Source: JBMNQH01 sp050944035
Lineage (GTDB): Bacteria > Bacillota > Clostridia > Oscillospirales > Oscillospiraceae
Direction: 5' to 3'
Assembly: GCA_050944035.1 (NCBI GenBank)
Contig: JBMNQH010000002.1
Span: 146,221-210,220 of the forward strand
DNA: 64,000 bases
Part shown: positions 36,020 through 43,979 of the stretch, piece by piece
Layout: each line of letters begins with the position of its first letter
Position numbering within the stretch: the first letter of the stretch is position 1
The notes under the pieces: model-generated
Told to the model about the DNA's origin: nothing
Seen by the model: only the letters and a program-made list of their open reading frames with translations
Database searches by the model: none
Made by a program: the position numbers and the translations under genes

Positions 36020-36550
36020 ATGCCGAACGCAAAGGTTCTCAGTGAGAAACAGGCAAAGGTAGCTGCTCTGACAGAACGTCTCCAGAATGCAGGCTCCGGT
36101 GTTTTTGTTGATTATAAGGGCATCACTGTCAGCCAGGATACCGAGCTCCGCAGCGAACTCCGCCAGAACGATGTTGAATACACCGTTGTAAAGAATACGC
36201 TGACCCGGTTTGCTCTGGATAACACTGGTCTGGGTGAACTGGACCCCATCCTCAACGGCACCACCGCACTTGCAACTGCAAACGGCGACCCCATCGCACC
36301 CATTCGTATTATCAGCGAGTTTTCCAAGAAGCTGGGTGATATCTTCACCATCAAGGCAGGCTTCATGGAAGGCAAGGTTCTTTCTCTGCAGGAGATCGCT
36401 GAAATCGCAGAGCTGCCTGGCCAGGACGCTCTGTATGCAAAGGTTCTGGGCACCATGATTGCTCCCATCACCGGCCTGGCTGTTTGCCTGGGTCAGATTC
36501 TCGAGCAGCAGGGCGGTTCCCTTGGCGAACCTGAAGCTGTTGCTGAATAA
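36020..36550 (+). CDS. rplJ: Ribosomal protein L10
   Basis: 176 residues. SEKQAKVAALTERLQNAGSG at the start, VDYKGITV and EYTVVKNTLTRFAL are typical of uL10. It forms the base of the L7/L12 stalk and represses its own mRNA through the leader upstream. GGAGG lies nine bases before the ATG. rplL follows; rplKA and rpoBC are not adjacent here. Confidence 0.97.
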   Translation: MPNAKVLSEKQAKVAALTERLQNAGSGVFVDYKGITVSQDTELRSELRQNDVEYTVVKNTLTRFALDNTGLGELDPILNGTTALATANGDPIAPIRIISEFSKKLGDIFTIKAGFMEGKVLSLQEIAEIAELPGQDALYAKVLGTMIAPITGLAVCLGQILEQQGGSLGEPEAVAE

Positions 36551-36591
36551 TTCAGCACAGATCACTACAACCAATTTAGGAGGATTTTAAA

Positions 36592-36969
36592 ATGGCTAGC
36601 GAAAAGATTACTGCTATGATCGAAGAAATTAAGGGCTTGTCCGTTCTGGAACTTGCTGAACTCGTACATGCACTCGAAGATACCTTCGGTGTATCCGCTG
36701 CTGCTGTTGCTGCTGCTCCCGCTGCTGGCGCTGGCGCTGCTGCCGCTGCTGAAGAAAAGACCGAATTTGACGTCGTTATGACTGCTTTCGGCGCTGAAAA
36801 GATCAAGGTTATTAAGGAAGTCCGCGGTATCACCGGTCTGGGCCTTGCTGACGCAAAGAAGCTCGTTGAAGATATTCCTGCCAAGATCAAGGAAGGTGCT
36901 TCCAAGGAAGAAGCTGAAGAGATTAAGACCAAGCTCGAAGCTGTCGGCGCAACCATCGAACTCAAGTAA
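36592..36969 (+). CDS. rplL: Ribosomal protein L7/L12
   Basis: 125 residues. N-terminal dimerisation helices, an Ala/Gly-rich hinge (residues 39-54) and the factor-binding C-terminal domain EKTEFDVVMTAFGAEKIKVIK with GLGLADAKKLVE. AGGAGG precedes the start. Codon use is strongly biased (GCT, AAG, GAA), as expected of a highly expressed gene. Confidence 0.98.
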   Translation: MASEKITAMIEEIKGLSVLELAELVHALEDTFGVSAAAVAAAPAAGAGAAAAAEEKTEFDVVMTAFGAEKIKVIKEVRGITGLGLADAKKLVEDIPAKIKEGASKEEAEEIKTKLEAVGATIELK

Positions 36970-36989
36970 GATTTCCTTTTTTCTTTCAG

Positions 36990-37030
36990 AAACAGTCTGC
37001 CTGTAAAATACAGACAGACTGTTTTTTTAT
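36990..37030 (+). terminator. Terminator after rplL
   Basis: AAACAGTCTG-C-CTGT pairs with ACAG-A-CAGACTGTTT, ending in TTTTTTT. Confidence 0.92.
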
Positions 37031-37082
37031 ATTTCGGCATCCTTTTTTTGGAAATTTTTGCTTTTTATGCTAATTTATTCTA

Positions 37083-37111
37083 TTGTAACCATATATTCCA
37101 CATGGTATAAT
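37083..37111 (+). promoter_or_regulatory. Promoter of the response regulator/kinase operon
   Basis: TTGTAA, 17-base spacer, TATAAT, 29 bases before the response-regulator start codon. Confidence 0.8.
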
Positions 37112-37139
37112 GAGAAAAAAAGCAAAAAGGGGGGATACC

Positions 37140-38210
37140 ATGTATAAAGTGCTTGTTGTAGACGATAAAGAGGCTTTTCGAAGAAAAATTAAACGAATGG
37201 CTTATTTTCAAAATAATCGGGAAAAATTTGAGATCTGCTGCGAAGCGCAGAATGGTATGGAAGCATTGGAACTGCTGCATCAAACACACATTGATATTGT
37301 ACTCACAGATATTCGTATGCCATTGATGGATGGAATCCAGCTGCTGAAGCAAATCAATGCCGGGGAACTTTGTAATTGTGTCATTCTGTTGAGTGAATTT
37401 GCGGAATTCAATTACGCCAAAGAAGGCATCTTAAATCGAGCATTCGATTATATCCTCAAGCCTATCGATGAAGAGAAGATCAGTGGTTCCTTTGACCGAG
37501 CTTACACTTATCTGAATTCTTTCGCAATCACCGATCCGACCTCTGAACGAAAAGAGATTCATGCGTTGGCAGAGTCTATTTTTACAAATAAAGCTTCCCA
37601 AATAAAAGTCTGCATCACACATATTGTGGAACATATACAGCATGCCTCTGCAGAAGAAGATATTCCTCAACTATTGCAAACTGTTTTCACACAACTGAAA
37701 ACAGAGTTGCTTGGAAAATGGGCGTTCCTGGAATATTATATTTCTTTTGATTATTTCCTTCGGACATCCTTGGCCCATTTTACTTCCAGTACTTTTGCCG
37801 ATATCACCACAGAGCAGCTTGAGACCTTAGCAACAGAAATCTGTGCGTTCTCTCCCATCTTAGCTGCTAAAAATGAACGAGTCCGATCCGTTTGCATCCA
37901 AATGCTCTTTTCTCCGGATGAAAATCTGAACATTCAAGTTCTGGCCAATCAGATATTTGTAAACAGCAAGTATCTTAGCGCCATGATGAAAAAAGATATC
38001 GGCTTGACAGCCGTCGAATTTGTAACTTTTATCAAAACACAGCGCGCAAAATTCTTTCTTTCCAATACGGAAATGCCTATCAGTGAAATTGCTCTGATAC
38101 TTGGATATCAGGAAATAAATTATTTCAGCAGGGTATTTAAGAAGGCCACCTCACTTTCTCCACGCGAATTCAGGAGGGCGTTTGGTAATCATGGTTACAC
38201 AAAATTATGA
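37140..38210 (+). CDS. Response regulator with AraC-type DNA-binding domain
   Basis: 356 residues from the ATG after AAAAAGGGGGG. The receiver domain spans 1-125 with VVDD acidic pocket, phospho-accepting Asp57 in LTDIRMP, LLSEF and the Lys in ILKPID. The two AraC/XylS helix-turn-helices fill the last 100 residues (IQVLANQIFVNSKYLSAMMKK and ISEIALILGYQEINYFSRVFKK). YesN-type regulators usually pair with YesM membrane kinases; this one instead overlaps by 20 bases a soluble kinase with a binding-protein domain. It probably controls the membrane protein/amidase genes downstream. Confidence 0.92.
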   Translation: MYKVLVVDDKEAFRRKIKRMAYFQNNREKFEICCEAQNGMEALELLHQTHIDIVLTDIRMPLMDGIQLLKQINAGELCNCVILLSEFAEFNYAKEGILNRAFDYILKPIDEEKISGSFDRAYTYLNSFAITDPTSERKEIHALAESIFTNKASQIKVCITHIVEHIQHASAEEDIPQLLQTVFTQLKTELLGKWAFLEYYISFDYFLRTSLAHFTSSTFADITTEQLETLATEICAFSPILAAKNERVRSVCIQMLFSPDENLNIQVLANQIFVNSKYLSAMMKKDIGLTAVEFVTFIKTQRAKFFLSNTEMPISEIALILGYQEINYFSRVFKKATSLSPREFRRAFGNHGYTKL

Positions 38211-40194
38211 AGAACTCCTTAATCATCCATCTTCTGAAGCAGTCGATGATTTAATAAGAAGTAAGCAGGAACTGTCCGCTTTGAAACAGGCGTATGCAGA
38301 TTTGGACGCATTTATTCATACAGTCGCACATGAAATGAAAAGTCCCATCAGTGAAATTGAACTGTATGCGGAGTTTATCGAGGAGGACAACGCCGGAATG
38401 TTGCTTCCACAATCTGTGGAGGATCTCTGTTCCATTCGCAGTATCTGTAAAACGATGTCCGCTTTGATTCAACGCCTTATGGAATATTCCAAAGCCAATT
38501 TCAAAGAACTGGAAAAGAAGGAAATTGATACAAAAATCCTGATTCATCAGTGCTTTGAGGAAATTACCAGCTCAATCCCAGCCCATCGGATCACGCTGGA
38601 AGTCGGCGACCTTCCCATGTTGTACGGAGACTTTTTTCTGGTACATCTGATTTTTCTGAACGTCATTTCCAACAGTGTAAAATTCACCAGTAACAAAAGT
38701 CATCCCAAGATCTGTGTCTCTGCATCTTATGTAACTGGTGGTGTGGAATATTGTGTCAAAGACAACGGCATTGGTTTTGAGCAGAAATATGCTGACCACT
38801 TGTTTGAACCATTCGAGCGGCTACAAAATGAAAGCGTATTTCAAGGCAATGGCGTTGGTCTCACAATTGTCAAACGCATTGCCGAACGCATTCATGGGAA
38901 AGTTTCCATCAATGGAATTCCAAATGAAGGTTGTGAAGTGCGGATCTGGTTCCCCAAGACCATGCTCTACAATGACAATTTTGTGGAATCCACAGAGAAA
39001 CATACGATCCGGATCGGTATCATCGGCGATTTTACGGGAAAATGTCCTCTGAATGAACAGGGAAAAATCGCTGCCAGCAAACTTGCAGCGGAAGAAATCA
39101 ACGCCAATGGTGGGATCAATACTCTGCCTGTTGAGTTGTTTTTTCGAGATGATAGAGGACTACAGCTGTTGACAGAGCAGGCTGCTAGAGAGCTGACGGA
39201 AGAGCTACATGTCGATGTATTGATGGGTTCTACCCTTTCTCCGTCCCGGGACATTATTCGCTCCTATGCCAATCGGAATAAGACTCTGTATCTGGATACA
39301 CAACAGACCGAAGGCGGGGTGGCAGATCACTATACCTTTTGTCTTTCTGCTATGCCGGAACAACAGATGACACATATGCTCCAATATCTGATCCGAAATT
39401 ATGGAAAAAGGTGTTTTATTATTACATCGGATTATAATTTCGGCATTCTTTCTGCTGAGTGGGCCAAGTATCTTGTCATTCAGTTAGGCGGAGAAGTGAT
39501 GGGTTGCGAACATCTGGACGATCAGATTTCCGATTTTGATTTTCTGATTGACCGCATTCAGAAGATAGAGATCGATGTCTTAATCTCTGTCTGCGTATTT
39601 CCAAACCATAATCAGTTTTATCTGCAATGGAATGCAAGGAATCTGAATAAAATTCCCATTGCTTCTACCATGGTCGCCGCAGAAACTTATCAACACATTG
39701 AGCTGCCCCCTGGAATCTTGGAGAACACCTATGTGATGGCATCTTTTCTGGAAGTCCTGAACACACCTGCTGCCAAACAGTTTACCAAACGGTTTCGTGA
39801 AAAATATGGGGTCGAACAGGTACCATTCATGGGAATGGATACTGAAACTGCCTACAGCTCCATTTATCTTTACAAAAAAGCGGTCGAACAGGCCGGAACA
39901 ACTGAAACCGAAGCGGTCATTGCCGCGCTGGAATCCAACAGCATTTTCTTTGACGGTCCTGGGGGCAGAGTGCTTGTCCGTGGCAGCGACCACCACACCT
40001 CGCGCCGAATGTCATGTTTCCGGATTGATGCCCAAAATCAAATCCATGAAATTTTTCGTACCGGCGCTATCCATTCCGATTATGTCGAAGCAATGATCGA
40101 ATCCACTATGGGTATAAAAGGGGGTATTAAATCCCTTGGTATCAATTGCCCTTCCACGCAATATAATATGCTACTGAACAAACTTCACATTTGA
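38191..40194 (+). CDS. Soluble histidine kinase fused to an amide/urea-type binding-protein domain
   Basis: 667 residues with no signal peptide and no membrane helix. A HisKA dimerisation domain carries His47 in HTVAHEMKSP. A HATPase domain follows with N-box NVISNSVKF (157-165), DNGIGF (191-196), FEPFER and GNGVGL (219-224). From about 272 to 630 it is a type I periplasmic-binding-protein domain of the branched-chain amino acid/amide class (RIGIIGDFTGKCPLNEQGK, AAEEINANGGI, VDVLMGSTLSP, FMGMDTETAYSSIYLYKKAVEQAG), closest in style to AmiC and urea-binding UrtA. The sensor is therefore probably cytoplasmic, as AmiC is. The ATG at 38191 overlaps the regulator; an in-frame TTG at 38182 is possible. 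Confidence 0.9.
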   Translation: MVTQNYEELLNHPSSEAVDDLIRSKQELSALKQAYADLDAFIHTVAHEMKSPISEIELYAEFIEEDNAGMLLPQSVEDLCSIRSICKTMSALIQRLMEYSKANFKELEKKEIDTKILIHQCFEEITSSIPAHRITLEVGDLPMLYGDFFLVHLIFLNVISNSVKFTSNKSHPKICVSASYVTGGVEYCVKDNGIGFEQKYADHLFEPFERLQNESVFQGNGVGLTIVKRIAERIHGKVSINGIPNEGCEVRIWFPKTMLYNDNFVESTEKHTIRIGIIGDFTGKCPLNEQGKIAASKLAAEEINANGGINTLPVELFFRDDRGLQLLTEQAARELTEELHVDVLMGSTLSPSRDIIRSYANRNKTLYLDTQQTEGGVADHYTFCLSAMPEQQMTHMLQYLIRNYGKRCFIITSDYNFGILSAEWAKYLVIQLGGEVMGCEHLDDQISDFDFLIDRIQKIEIDVLISVCVFPNHNQFYLQWNARNLNKIPIASTMVAAETYQHIELPPGILENTYVMASFLEVLNTPAAKQFTKRFREKYGVEQVPFMGMDTETAYSSIYLYKKAVEQAGTTETEAVIAALESNSIFFDGPGGRVLVRGSDHHTSRRMSCFRIDAQNQIHEIFRTGAIHSDYVEAMIESTMGIKGGIKSLGINCPSTQYNMLLNKLHI

Positions 40195-40293
40195 TGTAAA
40201 TGGATAACAACCTCTCTTCTTGTCTATTTTATACAGTAATTTTTTGTATTGGTTTCTTTGTATTGTGAAAATAAATAAGGATTTTTTTCCTTT

Positions 40294-40339
40294 CCACTTT
40301 CAGAATTTGCAACTTTGCATTTTTGAAAGTGGTTTTTTT
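40294..40339 (+). terminator. Terminator after the kinase gene
   Basis: CCACTTTC pairs with GAAAGTGG around a long loop, then TTTTTTT. It separates the sensor operon from the membrane protein/amidase genes. Upstream, TTTGTATTG is repeated at 40243 and 40257, a 14-bp direct repeat of unknown meaning. Confidence 0.75.
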
Positions 40340-40373
40340 ATTCCTGATTCCCTGTTTTTTCGCGGTTTCTGCA

Positions 40374-40402
40374 TTTCAATTTCCAGGAATCTTTTTTATA
40401 CT
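40374..40402 (+). promoter_or_regulatory. Possible promoter of the membrane protein/amidase operon
   Basis: TTTCAA, 17-base spacer, TATACT, 97 bases before the GTG start. The weak -35 would suit activation by an AraC-type regulator. Part of the 304-bp gap 40195-40498. Confidence 0.45.
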
Positions 40403-40498
40403 TATATTGCAAATGGTTATATGGATTGTCTGTACAGATAGAAAGTATTATCAGTTTTAACCTGTAACCTTTTCTCATCTATCAAGGGAGGTGTATCA

Positions 40499-41716
40499 GT
40501 GAATACAACGAAAACAAAGCGACCTACACTGGCTTTTGTTCTTTTTCTGGCAGCTGGCTTTGCACTTTACTTTTTGATGCAATCCATCCAGCCCCTACTC
40601 CCCCATATCTTGTTTGATTACGAGACCTGGGATGCAGGAAGAACAGACAGCGCTTTCTGGCGGCTACTCTGGCTAATCGGCGACGGCACCGAACCACATT
40701 TTCACAAAACCATCCTCGGTGGTCTTGGTCTGATCGGAGGCTCCTGGCTCGCTTATTATCTGGACCGAAAACAATCCAAGCTCAGAGGAACACCGGTTGG
40801 ATATGGCAGCGGTACGCTCTGGCCCTGGGTATTCGCAGCATCCCTGCTTTCACTGGCGATTGCAGTCGCCGTGTTTGGTGGCCTGCACGTCGATGGTGAT
40901 ACGTATGTTTCCACTTATGTTTGCTATGTTTCTATCGCTGGTGCTGTTATTTTTCTCTATGGCGGCAGCATTCCAACACTGCTTACCGGCGCAATTCTGG
41001 GTGCCTTCACCTCCGTTCCAATTTCCATCTGGATGAGAAACTGCGTCTGTCTCCCCAACGGTTTTCCCGGTGTTTTGGCAACTGTAACCGGTATGTGGCT
41101 TGGTGGCATTGCAACCTTTGAAATCTGCCGGCATATGCCCTGGATGCAGGCTGCCAAAGCCCGCAATACACAAGCCATTCCCAGTCAGCCAATTTCCGGC
41201 GAGATGTCCATAGAAGAATATAAGCATAAGCACCCTGTTGGCTTCCTGTTCCGTCGTATCCTCTGCGACGTTTCCGAGCCGGTCTTTGTTGCAAACGAGT
41301 GGGCCGGCGGCCTGCTTCTCGTTGGCTCCATGCTCACATGGATACTCAACCCCCTGCAGCCATACTATGGAAATGGCTTTTTCCCCGCGCTGATTCTATG
41401 TCAGGTACTGACCGCAGGATTTTCCATGTGGTTTTACTGGGACTCCTGGATGGAGAATGATTTTGTTCCCACTTTCGTCCCTCTGGTCTCAACCGCTCCC
41501 GCCTGTATTCTGCAATTCGGTGCAACAATGCCCGTGATTATCATCAGTTCTCTGATCGGCGCTCTCATGGGTCCTGCACTGGCTACCTGGATCAATGAGA
41601 AAATTCCGGAGCACTGGCATGTCATGATTGGTTTGACCTTCTCGATGTTTTTGACTTCCGGTATCGCAGTGGTCATGATCCGCTATCTTGGCATGTGTAT
41701 CCCCGGTATTTACTAA
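40499..41716 (+). CDS. Polytopic membrane protein, candidate amide transporter
   Basis: 405 residues starting at GTG, seven bases after GGGAGG. About 10-11 hydrophobic segments are visible (near 10-30, 69-88, 107-129, 136-156, 158-180, 188-210, then four or five after residue 265). A 50-residue hydrophilic loop follows the sixth (HMPWMQAAKARNTQAIP to HPVGFLFRR). I do not recognise the family and see no UreI/AmiS or urea-channel signature. Its place between an amide-type sensor and an amidase suggests transport of an amide, or of a product such as ammonium or a short-chain acid; this is inference. Confidence 0.75.
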   Translation: MNTTKTKRPTLAFVLFLAAGFALYFLMQSIQPLLPHILFDYETWDAGRTDSAFWRLLWLIGDGTEPHFHKTILGGLGLIGGSWLAYYLDRKQSKLRGTPVGYGSGTLWPWVFAASLLSLAIAVAVFGGLHVDGDTYVSTYVCYVSIAGAVIFLYGGSIPTLLTGAILGAFTSVPISIWMRNCVCLPNGFPGVLATVTGMWLGGIATFEICRHMPWMQAAKARNTQAIPSQPISGEMSIEEYKHKHPVGFLFRRILCDVSEPVFVANEWAGGLLLVGSMLTWILNPLQPYYGNGFFPALILCQVLTAGFSMWFYWDSWMENDFVPTFVPLVSTAPACILQFGATMPVIIISSLIGALMGPALATWINEKIPEHWHVMIGLTFSMFLTSGIAVVMIRYLGMCIPGIY

Positions 41717-41750
41717 TCCCTGCAATGCATCCCCTCTCTACTCATCCACT

Positions 41751-41790
41751 GTATGATTTCAGATTTTTTCTTTAAAATCTGAAATCATAC
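41751..41790 (+). repeat. 17-bp perfect hairpin between membrane protein and amidase genes
   Basis: GTATGATTTCAGATTTT (41751-41767) is perfectly complementary to 41774-41790 with loop TTCTTT. A-rich sequence follows instead of a T-run, so it is not a standard terminator. It lies about 35 bases upstream of the amidase start and may be a processing or stability element. Confidence 0.8.
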
Positions 41791-41825
41791 AAAAATCGAA
41801 CTTGTTTTGAAAAGGAGCGTAAACT

Positions 41826-42791
41826 ATGGCAATTATTGAAGTAAAACCTGATGGCTACAACTATCTGTTCAATCCCGAGAATGAACCCGTTGCCTATGTC
41901 GATCCCGGCGATGACGTCTATATGTGGACGGATGATGCTGCGGAGAGCCGCATTCGCACAAAGGAAAATCTGCCTGGCAATACGCTGGCCACCGTTCATT
42001 TTCTGAACCCGCAGACTGGCCCCATCTATGTCAATGGTGCTGAGAGAGGCGACACGCTGGCCATCACCATTAAGGACATCGAATTTACCCGTGACTTTGC
42101 ATTCTCCGCCTTTGCCGAACATTTTGGTGCGATGTCCGCAGTCCCCATGACCATGCTGCAGGCACCGTTGAAAGAACATACCTGGATCTGGGAAAAGGTG
42201 GATGAAAAGGGCGATTACTGGTATGAACCCGAACTGGATATTGCCATTCCTAAGCGTCCTTTCCTCGGTACGTTTGCAGTGGCTCCCGATGGAGAATCCA
42301 TCTCCTCCCTGACGCCTGGTCCCTTCGGCGGCAATATGGACTGTCCCGACATCTGCCCGGGCAACACGGTCTATCTGCCCTGCTATAACGACGGTGGCCT
42401 GTTCTATACCGGCGACGGTCACGCTGCACAGGGTGATGGCGAACTTTGCGGCTTCGCGCTGGAAACGACAACCAAGACACACCTGGTTTTTGATGTTATC
42501 AAGGGCAAGCGTATTACCAATCCCCGCATTGAAAACGACGAAAAGATTATGTGTGTCGGCTCCGCCCGTCCAATGGAAGATGCCTGCCGTATGGCTTATT
42601 ATGAGCTGATTCACTGGATCCATGAGGACTATGGCTTCTCTCTGGAGGAAGCCTACCAGATCTGCGCTCAGGTTGGCCGCTGCTATGTTGCCAACGTCGT
42701 AGATACTTTGTGGAGTATGTGTGCCTCTGTTGAAAAAAAGTACCTGAAGCGCTGCGGCGGTAAACCCAAGGTAGAAGATCTTAATTTCTAA
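41826..42791 (+). CDS. Acetamidase/formamidase family enzyme
   Basis: 321 residues of the FmdA_AmdA family. Diagnostic pieces are VYVNGAERGDTLAITI-type strand, TPGPFGGNMDCPDICPGNTVYLP and GLFYTGDGHAAQGDGELCG. Members hydrolyse formamide or acetamide to ammonia and the acid, with metal ions bound by the His/Asp residues of these loops. GAAAAGGAGCG precedes the ATG. The binding-protein sensor upstream and the zinc-ribbon protein downstream make it the catalytic member of the locus. Which amide is used cannot be told. Confidence 0.92.
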   Translation: MAIIEVKPDGYNYLFNPENEPVAYVDPGDDVYMWTDDAAESRIRTKENLPGNTLATVHFLNPQTGPIYVNGAERGDTLAITIKDIEFTRDFAFSAFAEHFGAMSAVPMTMLQAPLKEHTWIWEKVDEKGDYWYEPELDIAIPKRPFLGTFAVAPDGESISSLTPGPFGGNMDCPDICPGNTVYLPCYNDGGLFYTGDGHAAQGDGELCGFALETTTKTHLVFDVIKGKRITNPRIENDEKIMCVGSARPMEDACRMAYYELIHWIHEDYGFSLEEAYQICAQVGRCYVANVVDTLWSMCASVEKKYLKRCGGKPKVEDLNF

Positions 42792-42840
42792 GCCTCAGAT
42801 TTGTGATCGATACCGTCTTACTAGCAGAAAGGAAAAGTCT

Positions 42841-43086
42841 ATGTTCCTCCTTTTTCGTCAGGGTCCCTGTCCTAAATGCGGACATTCACTACCGGAAAAC
42901 TGGGAAGAATGCCCTGTCTGTGGGCTTTCCAGCGTGATTGTCTGCCCAAATTGTCGGAAGAAAACACCGCTTGATGATCACTGTATTCATTGTCACTTTT
43001 CATTGAAGATTCAATGCCCAAATCCTTTCTGTATTGCGGAAAAGCGGAACTGCCTGCAATGCCGCGGCAGTTTCCCTCCGGAGTAA
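42841..43086 (+). CDS. Small multi-zinc-ribbon protein
   Basis: 81 residues with six cysteine pairs or similar ligands: CPKCG, CPVCG, CPNCR, CIHCH, CPNPFC and CLQC, enough for three structural zinc sites. The pattern resembles double zinc-ribbon domains; it is not clearly the FmdB family that accompanies some formamidases, although the position is the same. AGAAAGGAAAAG precedes the ATG. It ends the amidase operon before a strong terminator. A regulatory or metal-handling role is possible. Confidence 0.8.
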   Translation: MFLLFRQGPCPKCGHSLPENWEECPVCGLSSVIVCPNCRKKTPLDDHCIHCHFSLKIQCPNPFCIAEKRNCLQCRGSFPPE

Positions 43087-43127
43087 GTGCAACCAGCAAT
43101 TGTAAGAATGTGTATGAATCCATTTCA

Positions 43128-43167
43128 AAAAGGAACCTGCTGCTTTTTGGGCAGCAGGTTCCTTTTT
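43128..43167. terminator. Bidirectional terminator between zinc-ribbon and Crp/Fnr genes
   Basis: AAAGGAACCTGCTGC pairs with GCAGCAGGTTCCTTT around TTTTTGG; T-run on the plus side, A-run on the other. Confidence 0.92.
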
Positions 43168-43828
43168 ATTTTTCCGTATACAGGGTAAATTCCCGCTTTT
43201 GAAACGCCAGAATGCCTTCCTCCTGCATCCGGGAAAGCTCCCGCGTCATGGCCGATCGGTCGGCACAGAGGTACTCTGCCATTTCTGTACGGTTGAATGG
43301 TACTGTAAAGGTTTTTGATGCATTAGTCTGCGCAAGCTTCTGTAGATATGCTAAAATCTTCTCCCGCATATTGGGTCGAGAGATAATTTCCGCCTTTTCC
43401 ATGAGTTCCAGGTTTTTTGCTGCAATCATCATGACCATATTTTCGATTAGGCGATGATGAAAAATACAGGTAACTTTGCAGGAGTTCAGGATGCGTTCAT
43501 AATCCATCAACAATACTCTGCAATCCTCATGTGCCTGAAATGCTACAATCCGATGCTTTGCCTGTGCACAGGCAAAAGTCTCTCCAAACAGGCCATCTGT
43601 ATACATGATCGTCAGAATGGATTTCTTTCCGAATTCGTCCTCGTTGATCATCTCTACAGACCCTTCCAAAACCAGTCCAATCAATTGCAGGGTATCGTCT
43701 GAGGAGATAATAAATTCTCCCTTCCTAAAGGACTCTTCCCTGGCGTTTACACACTTCATCATGGCCTCCAGATCCTCTTTCTGGATATGGTAAAATAAGG
43801 GATTCTTTATTATTTCCTCCATCTTCAT
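43166..43828 (-). CDS. Crp/Fnr-family transcriptional regulator
   Basis: 220 residues from the ATG at 43828; longer upstream frames cross the intergenic operator and are rejected. An N-terminal cyclic-nucleotide-binding fold (FRKGEFIISSDDTLQLIGLVLEGSVEM) is followed by a long dimer helix and a helix-turn-helix (NRTEMAEYLCADRSAMTRELSRM). There is no N-terminal Fe-S cysteine cluster, so oxygen sensing of the E. coli Fnr kind is unlikely. It is divergent from the Nim-like gene and probably controls it. Confidence 0.9.
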   Translation of the reverse strand: MKMEEIIKNPLFYHIQKEDLEAMMKCVNAREESFRKGEFIISSDDTLQLIGLVLEGSVEMINEDEFGKKSILTIMYTDGLFGETFACAQAKHRIVAFQAHEDCRVLLMDYERILNSCKVTCIFHHRLIENMVMMIAAKNLELMEKAEIISRPNMREKILAYLQKLAQTNASKTFTVPFNRTEMAEYLCADRSAMTRELSRMQEEGILAFQKREFTLYTEK

Positions 43829-43864
43829 AGTATCACCCACAATTTTTGTAAAATTTTTATTTTT

Positions 43865-43880
43865 TGTTGCAATGGCAACA
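43865..43880. promoter_or_regulatory. Candidate Crp/Fnr operator
   Basis: TGTTGC-AATG-GCAACA is a perfect 6+6 palindrome with a four-base centre, the layout of Crp/Fnr-family sites. On the plus strand a TACATT at 43902-43907 could be the -10 of the Nim-like gene, which would put the palindrome centre near -41.5, the class II activator position. Confidence 0.6.
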
Positions 43881-43979
43881 GTATTTTCTGAACTTGTCTG
43901 GTACATTAAGGTTAGCAAATACGAGGAGATCATCTCTCCCAATACATGAAAGTTATCAAATACAAGGAGGTTCTCACGC

